From assembly GCA_025963615.1 (NCBI GenBank), contig JAOQAL010000214.1, positions 1 to 5,265 on the forward strand: a stretch of DNA of 5,265 nucleotides, given 5' to 3'. Origin of the DNA: Chitinophagaceae bacterium (GTDB lineage Bacteria > Bacteroidota > Bacteroidia > Chitinophagales > Chitinophagaceae). The position numbers and the translations under genes were made by a program. The number at the start of each line of letters is the position of its first letter. Within the stretch, counting starts at the first letter, position 1. Shown here piece by piece: positions 1 to 5,063 of the stretch. The notes under the pieces were generated by a model that saw only the letters and a program-made list of their open reading frames with translations, was not told the origin of the DNA and did not search any database.

Positions 1-140
1 GTCGCGATTCGATTTCTTTACCACAAGGTGATAAAGATAAATCCAGGCATTGTGTTCGGTGCGGAAAAAACAATTAATCCCTGGAACGCATAACCGAAAC
101 GCATCAGCCAAGTATTGAGGGAAAAGAATTTTCGCATCAT
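1..140 (-). pseudogene. dgkA: Diacylglycerol kinase (DgkA family), 5' end, frameshifted, cut by window edge
   Basis: Reading leftward from ATG at 140 (or a second ATG at 137) gives MMRKFFSLNTWLMRFGYAFQ followed by GLIV. This resembles the N-terminus of small integral-membrane diacylglycerol/undecaprenol kinases, whose usual opening is a basic Phe-rich stretch, then S/RFGYAFxG. The same frame then reads FSAPNTMPGFIFITLW and stops at 18-20, giving only 40 residues. Shifting frame at the run of six A (65-70 on the plus strand) instead gives FFRTEHNAWIYL, which is the expected continuation (FFRTExNAxIH in the family). One base appears to be missing from the homopolymer. After IYL the shifted frame reads YHLVVKKSNRD, which no longer looks like the family's hydrophobic helix, so a second lesion is possible. 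The enzyme normally phosphorylates diacylglycerol or undecaprenol in the inner membrane. Assignment rests on about 35 residues. The lesion could be true decay or a sequencing error. Confidence 0.72.
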
Positions 141-153
141 AAGCTAAGATTTT

Positions 154-184
154 AAAAAGAGGACAGAGGCCGGGGCCTCCGTCC
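154..184 (-). terminator. Rho-independent terminator after creD
   Basis: On the minus strand an 11-nt arm GGACGGAGGCC (184-174) is followed by CC and the arm GGCCTCTGTCC (171-161), with a single A/C mismatch. Immediately afterwards comes TCTTTTT (160-154). A GC-rich stem followed by a U-run is the classic intrinsic terminator. It lies 55 bp past the creD stop and 14 bp before the dgkA start, so it should end the creD transcript and isolate dgkA. With only two unpaired bases, the top base pairs probably open to form the loop. Confidence 0.85.
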
Positions 185-239
185 ACACAAAACCAACCAA
201 TGGATAAGTGTTTAATGGAAGGTTCAGGAATTTGCCATT

Positions 240-1553
240 TTACCATTGTATTTTTCGTGAGAAAAACATAACAATTGCCAAGGCTATAAATAGTCCGATG
301 CTACCCATGAGTAACGCGTAATCCTGCAATTGGATAATGGTGAAAATATATCCGTACACAACAGCCAGTACCAAACTGATAAATAATGCCAGGCCGGACG
401 AGTGCATTACACTTCCGGTAAACCAGGCTACCAAACTGACGGTGGCGACGGCCGCGATTAGATAAGCGGGGTTAAAACCTGTATACTCCGAAATAGATAA
501 CAGCAACGTATAAAACAAAACCAATGCAAGTCCTGCAAGGCCGTATTGTATAAGATGCAACGACCTTTTATATTTCATTTCAATGAGAAAAAAAGACGCA
601 AAGGTTAAAACAATACAAAGCAGGGCATACTTTACAGAACGCTCTGTTTTGTTATAACTGTCAAGTGGGATCAGCAGGTCGGTGCCTATGACTGTGGAGG
701 CTAAATCATAAGAAGTGTTTTTCCATACTTGTGGAACAGAACGATTCATGTATTTCCATCCGGCTGTAAAGCCACTGTCATTGATTTGCCTTGTATCAGG
801 GAGTTTAACACCGGTGAAGCCCGGATCGCGCCAGCTGGACTGCATGGTTATTTTATTATCCCGGGCCGTGGCCGAAAATAATAATTGCCCGGAGCCATTC
901 AAAGAAAATTTCATAGTGTACGAATGTTCCTTGCCGGCCTCCTCCATACTAAATGATACGGGCGTAGCAAAGGCATCCTCGAGGGGTGAGAGGCCGGCTT
1001 CCTGCGGATTAAAAACGAGCGGAGTTCCATTCCAGTTGATGGAAATATCCTCATTGATCCCTTTTAAATTATCCTTTACTTTAAAGAGCAAAACAGCTTC
1101 ATTCCATAAAATATTCTCAGCGGGAATTTTGAGTTGTTGCCAGGGCAAGGGGCTGAATTTTCCATTCAAAGTAATGTCGCTGCGATACACCACAACATCA
1201 TAAATACCGCGATGCCGCTTTTCAGGATACAATTTTGATTGTATCTCCGATTTGTCACTCATGAAGCAGGCTTTGCGTTTCAGCGTTACAACATTTCCTT
1301 TATCATCCTTATCCGTTTCCGTGTAAGGAATCATTAAAAAAGGTCCTGTTACCGTTTGCTTGCCAGCCCACTTGTTACTGATATCATCGATGGCATCCTG
1401 CTGGCGGCTTTGCCGTTCTTTTACAAGGCCCATGATGAAAAAAGCCGGTATCCATAGTGCCAGCGCCATGATGAAAATGAAAACTGATTTTAGGAATAAT
1501 TTATCTCTAACGGGTACGACAGGTGACGGTAGTGTGAGTTCTGTATGTTCCAT
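240..1553 (-). CDS. creD: CreD family inner-membrane protein
   Basis: This 437-residue protein matches the CreD family (E. coli CreD is about 450 residues), envelope-associated inner-membrane proteins of unclear biochemical role. Visible features are a cytoplasmic start and one helix near residues 19-43, then a large extracytoplasmic domain (about 45-305) with the family-like stretches TVTGPFLMIPY (67-77) and WRDPGFTGVKLP (241-252). A C-terminal block of about five or six helices follows (307-430), including the conserved-looking HLIQYGLAGLALVLFYTLLL (333-352) and LQDYALLMGS (409-418), ending KIQW. The reading frame stays open back to 1622, but I chose ATG at 1553. The extra 23 residues are polar, unlike the family, and would overlap the upstream gene, whereas this ATG lies 2 bp after that gene's stop, suggesting translational coupling. 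No creABC two-component genes are visible. Family assignment is strong; function in this organism is unknown. Confidence 0.93.
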   Translation of the reverse strand: MEHTELTLPSPVVPVRDKLFLKSVFIFIMALALWIPAFFIMGLVKERQSRQQDAIDDISNKWAGKQTVTGPFLMIPYTETDKDDKGNVVTLKRKACFMSDKSEIQSKLYPEKRHRGIYDVVVYRSDITLNGKFSPLPWQQLKIPAENILWNEAVLLFKVKDNLKGINEDISINWNGTPLVFNPQEAGLSPLEDAFATPVSFSMEEAGKEHSYTMKFSLNGSGQLLFSATARDNKITMQSSWRDPGFTGVKLPDTRQINDSGFTAGWKYMNRSVPQVWKNTSYDLASTVIGTDLLIPLDSYNKTERSVKYALLCIVLTFASFFLIEMKYKRSLHLIQYGLAGLALVLFYTLLLSISEYTGFNPAYLIAAVATVSLVAWFTGSVMHSSGLALFISLVLAVVYGYIFTIIQLQDYALLMGSIGLFIALAIVMFFSRKIQW

Positions 1554-1555
1554 TT

Positions 1556-1792
1556 TTATTTTTGATTTATTTTTTGATCCGATGTTTTTTCCGCAATCCA
1601 TTTCAACCAGAAAGCCGTGCAAGTGCCATAGACAAAGACCTGGTAAAGGTCATCGCTTAGGGAATGACCATTACGAAAAACAGCCGTGCAGACGGGTAGC
1701 ATAAAGACGATGGCGAGCAACGTAATGAGAAAGCCCATGGCATTTACGGGGAGGTAGATCCAGCCAGTTGGTTTAAACCAAATTTGTTTCAT
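1556..1792 (-). CDS. Small two-helix membrane protein upstream of creD
   Basis: A 78-residue protein with hydrophobic segments at about residues 12-34 and 48-66 and a charged tail (AEKTSDQKINQK), so probably an integral inner-membrane protein. The segment NGHSLSDDLYQVF between the helices resembles the HSxSDTL-type loop I associate with small proteins encoded just ahead of creD in Bacteroidota; this is recall, not a search. Its TAA stop is separated from the creD ATG by two bases, so the two genes are almost certainly co-translated and the protein may be a CreD partner. There is no Shine-Dalgarno sequence before its ATG, which is common in Bacteroidota. Any promoter would lie in the 372-bp repeat-bearing region upstream. 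No enzymatic motif is visible and no gene name can be given. Confidence 0.82.
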   Translation of the reverse strand: MKQIWFKPTGWIYLPVNAMGFLITLLAIVFMLPVCTAVFRNGHSLSDDLYQVFVYGTCTAFWLKWIAEKTSDQKINQK

Positions 1793-1878
1793 GTTCGGTT
1801 GTTTTAGGGGTTACTGAAATAAAATATTTATATCGGGTGGTGATGGATGAATAAGATTTTTAAAAAAATGTTTTGGCA

Positions 1879-1910
1879 CACGGAGACACAAAGGCGCAGA
1901 GGCACGGAGA
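1879..1910 (+). repeat. Four tandem degenerate octamers (block 1)
   Basis: The sequence divides exactly into cacggaga, cacaaagg, cgcagagg and cacggaga: a perfect 8-bp register with the first and last units identical. It has the character of CACRGAGR-type purine-rich repeats that recur in intergenic regions of many environmental bacteria (recall). It belongs with blocks 2 and 3 further right. Confidence 0.8.
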
Positions 1911-1990
1911 AAAAATTATCGAGGTTTATCTTGTCTTCTGTTTTTTGCACGGAATCTAATTAATTAATCTTTTTGTTTAAACCAGAGAAG

Positions 1991-2069
1991 CATAAAGACA
2001 CAGAAACAAGAACAAAACCCTATTCCATTTCCAAATCACCCTGTGCCTCCCTGTCACTGTGTCTTTGTG
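1991..2069. repeat. Inverted pair of octamer-repeat blocks (blocks 2 and 3)
   Basis: Block 2 (1991-2014) reads cataaaga, cacagaaa, caagaaca, in the same orientation as block 1. Block 3 (2038-2069), read on the minus strand, is cacaaaga, cacagtga, cagggagg, cacagggt. The arms 1991-2003 and 2057-2069 are complementary at 12 of 13 positions with 53 nt between them, so the two blocks can form a stem-loop. No T-run follows on either strand, so it is not an intrinsic terminator. It is better read as a degenerate, probably dispersed repeat element, perhaps a MITE-like or recombination remnant. Confidence 0.75.
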
Positions 2070-2164
2070 TTTCAAAATCTCTTTATACTATCATCCTTTT
2101 AATTCCTTCTTTCATTCATGGCATATTAAAATTCAGTACATCACCCAGTCGCCTTTTACCGAGC

Positions 2165-2551
2165 TCATTTACAATTTTCTCCAGCCAGGTAAAGAAATAA
2201 TATCGCCATCACACCCATACCAAAGGCCGCCACGAGGATGGGAAACCATTTTTTTTGAATAATAATGTGAAAATGAAATTGCTCTTTGGCAAAATGAAAC
2301 TCTATTTTCAGCACCTGGAATATCGTAAGCGTAATAGCCAACAAGGGGCCAATAAGAATAAGAAGGTTAATATTCCATCCCAACTGTTCTTTTATCCCCA
2401 GACGCTCCAGAAAAGGTTGAGAGGCATTGAAAGGCCCGTCAATCTTTAAATTGTACTTCAACACAGAAATAATAATCAGGTAAGCGGCGGGTAAGACCAG
2501 TAAAAAACCCGCGAAGGATAGCCAATTGGTTTTTGAATTCTGGAGTTGCAT
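2165..2551 (-). CDS. Three-helix small membrane protein downstream of the radical SAM gene
   Basis: A 128-residue protein with three clear hydrophobic segments, at about residues 10-31, 59-80 and 102-122. Between the first two is a polar loop, KIDGPFNASQPFLERLGIKE (36-55), and between the second and third an aromatic/His-rich stretch, IEFHFAKEQFHFHIIIQKKW (83-102). It has no cleavable signal peptide and no recognised catalytic motif. The His and acidic residues of the second loop could bind a metal or ligand, but that is speculation. I know of no named family, although it looks like a conserved hypothetical of Chitinophagaceae. It begins 17 bp after the radical SAM stop on the same strand, so the two genes are very likely an operon and perhaps functional partners, for example a membrane anchor or substrate-handling subunit. 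No terminator follows it. Confidence 0.8.
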   Translation of the reverse strand: MQLQNSKTNWLSFAGFLLVLPAAYLIIISVLKYNLKIDGPFNASQPFLERLGIKEQLGWNINLLILIGPLLAITLTIFQVLKIEFHFAKEQFHFHIIIQKKWFPILVAAFGMGVMAILFLYLAGENCK

Positions 2552-2568
2552 ATAATTGATTTTTATGT

Positions 2569-3975
2569 TTACGCAATGGCAGGGAATGGTGATGGGCGGG
2601 AATCCACTTTTGTTTTGTTTCGAACTTTGGATAAAATGGTTTCCAATAAAGGAAGCATTTGATTCAACCCGTTGGTCTTAATCATAAAGTTCCAGAGCGG
2701 TTCGAACTTTTTCCACCCACCAGCATAGGCAAAATGTTTGATGATTTGTTTAAGATTATCATGTTGCAGGCTCGCCTTACAGATATTAGACCAGCTATAA
2801 AAAGATTTATACGCCCAGTCATACCCATCCTTCAATTCTTCCGGGGATAAGCTTTTCGTTTGGTAAACAACATGACGTGTATCATACAGATCCCAGTTGT
2901 TATGAATAATCCTATTATCAGTCTTCATCTGTTTATACAGCCTGGTTCCCGGATAAGGGGTCAGTATGTGATAGGTTGACGTAGTAAGTGCATTTTCTAT
3001 TCCCCAGTTAACGGTCCGTTTGAAAACATCGTTGTAATCGTCATCCAGGCCAAATACAAAACTCCCATTTATCATGATACCGAGCGAATGCAGTCGGTTG
3101 ATAGCCTCTTCATAATTTTTTCCAAGGTTTTGTTTTTTATTACTCTGTTCCAGGTTGGAGGTACTTAATGTTTCAAAACCAACAAATACACTTCTCAATC
3201 CAGCTTCTGCGGCCTTTTCAATAAGATCGCCCCGAAGGATCGCATCAATGGTTGAGGCACCCTGGAAAACCCGATTCATTCCTTTCATTCCTTCAAAAAG
3301 GGAAACGGCAAATTTTTGGTTCCCCAATAAATGGTCATCCAGAAAATATAAATGTCTGCCGGGCAAGCGGTCTATTTCCATTAATGCTGCATCCACCTGT
3401 TGGGTATAAAATGATTTTCCGCCTTCAAAGAAGGCATCTTTGTAGCAGAAATCACAGTGATGCGGGCAGCCCCGGGATACCACTATGGAGTTAGGAACCA
3501 GGTAAAGATTTCTTTTTATAAGATCCCGTCGGATAGGCGGGATATTTTCAATATTCCTTTTTGCGTTTACATAAATCTTTTTTGGGTTTTTTTTCCTGAA
3601 GTCATCTAAAAATTGCGGAAACGTATCTTCACCCGGCCCAATAAAAATACTGTCCGCATGCACCATGGCTTCCTCGGGCAATGAACTCACGTGTAAGCCA
3701 CCAAGACAGGTATAAATTCCCCGGCTTCTATACTGATCAGCCAGGGCATAGGATCTTGTTGCATTGGTGATATATACCTGAATAATTACTAAATCCGGCT
3801 TATCATTCGTAACCAGTTGTTCGACGTGTTCATCCTGCAAGTCAATGTCATCATCAGTGGAACAATAGGCAGCCAACGTAGCCAGGCCAAGCGGTGGAAA
3901 TAAAGAATATTTTATGGGCCCCCAGTAGGGACTTTTTGCTTCCATCAAAGAAGGTAATATCATTTTAATTTTCAT
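2569..3975 (-). CDS. Cobalamin-binding-type radical SAM enzyme (BchE/HpnP/HpnJ-like, DUF4070-like C-terminus)
   Basis: A 468-residue protein with the three-part layout of class-B-like B12/radical SAM enzymes. Residues 1-130 form a B12-binding-type Rossmann domain with FPPLGLATLAAY (26-37), DEHVEQL (48-54), GGLHVSSLPEEA (92-103) and GPGEDTFPQFL (113-123). The classical DxHxxG axial-ligand motif is absent, as in many class B members. Residues about 160-340 carry the radical SAM core with SRGCPHHCDFCY; Cys170, Cys174 and Cys177 would ligate the 4Fe-4S cluster, and FLDDHLLGN, VFVGFET and GSFVFGLD follow. The C-terminal part has TPYPGTRLY (339-347) and WDLYDTRHVVYQTKSLSPEE (361-380), typical of the DUF4070-like end of hopanoid- and lipid-modifying relatives. 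The enzyme should cleave S-adenosylmethionine to a radical; the substrate is unknown. The ATG at 3975 gives the family-like MKIKMILPSL. It starts 119 bp after the 162-residue gene and precedes the 128-residue gene. Confidence 0.92.
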   Translation of the reverse strand: MKIKMILPSLMEAKSPYWGPIKYSLFPPLGLATLAAYCSTDDDIDLQDEHVEQLVTNDKPDLVIIQVYITNATRSYALADQYRSRGIYTCLGGLHVSSLPEEAMVHADSIFIGPGEDTFPQFLDDFRKKNPKKIYVNAKRNIENIPPIRRDLIKRNLYLVPNSIVVSRGCPHHCDFCYKDAFFEGGKSFYTQQVDAALMEIDRLPGRHLYFLDDHLLGNQKFAVSLFEGMKGMNRVFQGASTIDAILRGDLIEKAAEAGLRSVFVGFETLSTSNLEQSNKKQNLGKNYEEAINRLHSLGIMINGSFVFGLDDDYNDVFKRTVNWGIENALTTSTYHILTPYPGTRLYKQMKTDNRIIHNNWDLYDTRHVVYQTKSLSPEELKDGYDWAYKSFYSWSNICKASLQHDNLKQIIKHFAYAGGWKKFEPLWNFMIKTNGLNQMLPLLETILSKVRNKTKVDSRPSPFPAIA

Positions 3976-4022
3976 CGCTGTGGTTTTTAGTTATCATTTC
4001 AATCGGCCTTTTTTTTTCCGGA
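3961..4022. repeat. Degenerate direct repeat, copy A (gene-start copy)
   Basis: This 62-bp stretch aligns with 4091-4153 at a constant offset of 130 bp, with one single-base gap near the end and about 50 of 63 positions identical by hand count. Copy A covers the first codons and leader of the radical SAM gene. On the minus strand one frame reads EKKRPIEMITKNHSDEN then stop, mirroring the end of the 162-residue protein (IIQMEMIAKTSIDEN, stop). Confidence 0.8.
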
Positions 4023-4043
4023 GTCTGCTGATAAAGATTCCGG
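4018..4043. repeat. Inverted repeat between the membrane protein gene and the radical SAM gene
   Basis: CCGGAGTC (4018-4025) and GATTCCGG (4036-4043) are inverted copies with one G/A difference, which leaves a G-U wobble or A-C mismatch depending on the strand, around a 10-nt loop. On the minus-strand transcript the stem is followed by a run of A, not U, so it is not an intrinsic terminator. It may be a leader hairpin for the radical SAM gene or chance. Confidence 0.5.
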
Positions 4044-4090
4044 ACTTTCGTAACGCCTTAAGCGCAATACCCCCGGGGCTGATGCGAACT

Positions 4091-4153
4091 CATTTTAGTT
4101 TTCATCGATGGAGGTTTTAGCTATCATTTCCATCTGTATTATTTTTTGCCGGC
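4091..4153. repeat. Degenerate direct repeat, copy B (gene-end copy)
   Basis: Partner of copy A at 3961-4022. It encodes the last residues of the 162-residue membrane protein (from about IIQMEMIAKTSIDEN to the TAA stop) plus four bases beyond. Similarity falls off abruptly on both sides. Confidence 0.8.
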
Positions 4154-4583
4154 AAATCATGAGCGGCAACAATCCAATCACCCCAAAAGAACAGTCAATC
4201 AATCGCCACCACAAAGGAATACCGCGAAAATGGCCGGCTATCAACGCAAAGGGAACTATGAGCAGGCAGGCAATCATCCCAAATTCTATCACCCATTTAT
4301 TTTTTACCGGATCTTTTAGCGGACCAATAAAAAGAATGGCTAAAACAAAATGAGCGAAGGCCAGCCAATCATAACCATACGCTATAAAAGGATAATTGTC
4401 ATTGGTGCCAGCGACGCCGCTATAAACCTGATAGATCCAAATACCCCAAGGGGTATTGACAGGAAACAACCGGGTGAGAAAAGCTAATTCTGACTCAACA
4501 GGCATGGCGGTGAGTCCGCTTAACGATAAAGCAATTATAAAAAAAGTCAGCCACCGTTTAATGATCCTATTTTCTCTATTCAT
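4095..4583 (-). CDS. Four-helix conserved membrane protein
   Basis: A 162-residue integral membrane protein with hydrophobic helices at about residues 11-27, 73-88, 97-117 and 127-144. Between helices 1 and 2 is an extracytoplasmic-looking segment with VYSGVAGTNDNYPFIAYGYD (53-72). Strikingly ordered stretches such as YGYDWLAFAHF, FIGPLKDPVKNKWVIEFGMI and RGIPLWWRLIDCSFGVIGL look like a well-conserved Bacteroidota family. I recall such proteins next to winged-helix regulators but know no name or function. I chose ATG at 4583. The frame extends to a GTG at 4628 that overlaps the regulator's stop as GTGA, but those 15 extra residues (IFFCPYTLKYKVLF after the initiator) are unlike a cytoplasmic leader and would place the palindrome at 4586-4607 inside the gene. 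Its 3' end is duplicated in degenerate form before the next gene. Confidence 0.85.
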   Translation of the reverse strand: MNRENRIIKRWLTFFIIALSLSGLTAMPVESELAFLTRLFPVNTPWGIWIYQVYSGVAGTNDNYPFIAYGYDWLAFAHFVLAILFIGPLKDPVKNKWVIEFGMIACLLIVPFALIAGHFRGIPLWWRLIDCSFGVIGLLPLMICRQKIIQMEMIAKTSIDEN

Positions 4584-4585
4584 AA

Positions 4586-4607
4586 AAAGTACTTTGTATT
4601 TCAAAGT
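4586..4607. promoter_or_regulatory. Palindromic candidate operator before the four-helix membrane protein
   Basis: ACTTTG (4591-4596) and CAAAGT (4602-4607) are perfect inverted half-sites around TATTT. A third half-site makes AAAGTACTTT (4586-4595) a perfect 10-bp palindrome overlapping the first. The block fills most of the 41-bp gap between the regulator's stop and the ATG at 4583, two bases upstream of that ATG. Size and symmetry fit a dimeric winged-helix regulator, and the gene immediately upstream encodes one. That this protein binds here is inference. Confidence 0.55.
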
Positions 4608-4624
4608 GTAAGGGCAAAAAAAAA

Positions 4625-4924
4625 TCACTTCACTCCTTTTATCATATTTTCAAGTGCCGCGATATGCTCTCCAAAAGCTTTTTCTCCTGCTTTGGTAATG
4701 GCATAGGTTGTATTGGTTTTCCGCCCGATAAATCCCTTATGCACTTTGATATAGCCATTCTCTTCTAAATTTACCAGGTGTGTTGCCAGGTTACCATCTG
4801 TTACTTCCAGCATTTGTTTCAGGTCGTTAAAATTTATTTCCTCATTCACCACCAAAATGCTCATAACACCGAGGCGTATGCGGCTTTCAAATATTTTATT
4901 TAAACCATCAATCGGATTCTTCAT
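4625..4924 (-). CDS. Winged-helix transcriptional regulator (HTH_34 type)
   Basis: A 99-residue single-domain DNA-binding protein. FESRIRLGVMSILVVNEEIN (12-31) and FNDLKQMLEVTDGNLATHLV (32-51) form the helix-turn-helix, with DGNLATHLVNLEENGYI (43-59) as the recognition helix region. A wing follows with KGFIGRKTNTTYAITKAGEKAF (63-84), and a short C-terminal helix for dimerisation. This order and the R-x-R-L-x-V-M-S-I-L and G-R-K-x-N-T-x-Y-x-I-T-x-x-G signatures fit the MarR-like HTH_34 family (PF13601 by recall). No ligand-binding domain is present. It is the first gene of the minus-strand cluster, 41 bp before the four-helix membrane gene, and probably controls that gene and itself. Such regulators are often adjacent to creD pairs in Bacteroidota, whereas here creD lies about 3 kb downstream. 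The ATG at 4924 is the only good start. Confidence 0.9.
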   Translation of the reverse strand: MKNPIDGLNKIFESRIRLGVMSILVVNEEINFNDLKQMLEVTDGNLATHLVNLEENGYIKVHKGFIGRKTNTTYAITKAGEKAFGEHIAALENMIKGVK

Positions 4925-4974
4925 GTCTCTAATCCCCTGCTATTTATTTGACGTTATAAAATAGTTACTGTTAA

Positions 4975-5000
4975 TGGGACATATCCCAAGTCCCGTTGGG
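4975..5000. promoter_or_regulatory. Overlapping palindromes upstream of the regulator gene
   Basis: TGGGA-CATA-TCCCA (4975-4988) and CCCAA-GTCCCG-TTGGG (4985-5000) overlap, and GGGAC (4976-4980) also pairs with GTCCC (4990-4994). They lie about 50-75 bp upstream of the regulator's ATG, where a promoter or operator would be. The unit also resembles a dispersed CCCAAGTCCCGTTGGG-type repeat of Bacteroidota (recall), so it may be a repeat rather than an operator. Confidence 0.45.
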
Positions 5001-5049
5001 TTCCGATGACTATCGCTTAAGCGTCAAGATAAGAGATATTCCATCGGAA
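5001..5049. repeat. Inverted repeat with internal palindrome
   Basis: TTCCGATG (5001-5008) and CATCGGAA (5042-5049) are perfect inverted arms. Inside are CGAT-GACT-ATCG (5004-5015) and the perfect 10-bp palindrome CGCTTAAGCG (5014-5023). These could form alternative hairpins. The arrangement suggests a dispersed intergenic repeat rather than a regulatory site. Confidence 0.55.
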
Positions 5050-5063
5050 TAAAAGTAAGCTGG

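Larger units (their letters stand above)
1793..2164. other. 372-bp intergenic region with degenerate repeats
   Basis: This gap separates the 128-residue membrane protein gene from the creD pair. Its middle (1879-2069) holds the 8-bp-period repeat blocks annotated separately. The 2070-2164 part is AT-rich with no convincing frame or terminator. The 1793-1870 part precedes the 78-residue gene and should hold its promoter if the gene is not read through from the right, but I find no good match to the Bacteroidota -33/-7 pattern (TTG / TAnnTTTG). Plus-strand frames here translate into low-complexity repeat peptides and are not genes. Confidence 0.7.

Noticed and set aside
715..1203. Long plus-strand open frame of 162 codons within creD
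   Set aside because: It is antisense to the strongly family-matched creD, and its translation shows no domain or coherent membrane pattern.
1554..1622. Longer N-terminus for CreD starting at 1622
   Set aside because: It would add 23 polar residues atypical for the family and overlap the 78-residue gene. ATG at 1553, two bases after that gene's stop, is more natural.
1793..1960. Bacteroidota-type promoter (TTG / TAnnTTTG) for the 78-residue gene and creD
   Set aside because: The best -7 candidate on the minus strand (TAATTTTT) has no TTG at a suitable distance. The match is too weak to annotate.
1879..2069. Short regular repeats considered as a CRISPR array
   Set aside because: The period is 8 bp with degenerate units and no unique spacers, blocks lie in both orientations, and no cas gene is visible.
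1973..2200. Plus-strand frame of 75 codons in the intergenic region
   Set aside because: The translation (KHKDTETRTK... SLSLCLCVSKSL) is what the octamer repeats produce when translated. There is no family resemblance, and it runs into the 3' end of the opposite gene.
4018..4043. Hairpin considered as a terminator after the four-helix membrane protein gene
   Set aside because: On the transcribed strand it is followed by a run of A instead of U, so it lacks the feature needed for intrinsic termination.
4584..4628. GTG start at 4628 for the four-helix membrane protein, overlapping the regulator stop as GTGA
   Set aside because: Coupling by GTGA is attractive, but the extra residues are unlike a normal leader, and the ATG at 4583 gives a typical basic N-terminus just after a palindromic operator-like block. 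It is not fully excluded.
4925..4990. Promoter for the winged-helix regulator gene
   Set aside because: A TTG and a TATTTTAT-like box exist on the minus strand, but the second matches the consensus poorly and the 23-nt spacing is long. It is not supportable beyond chance.
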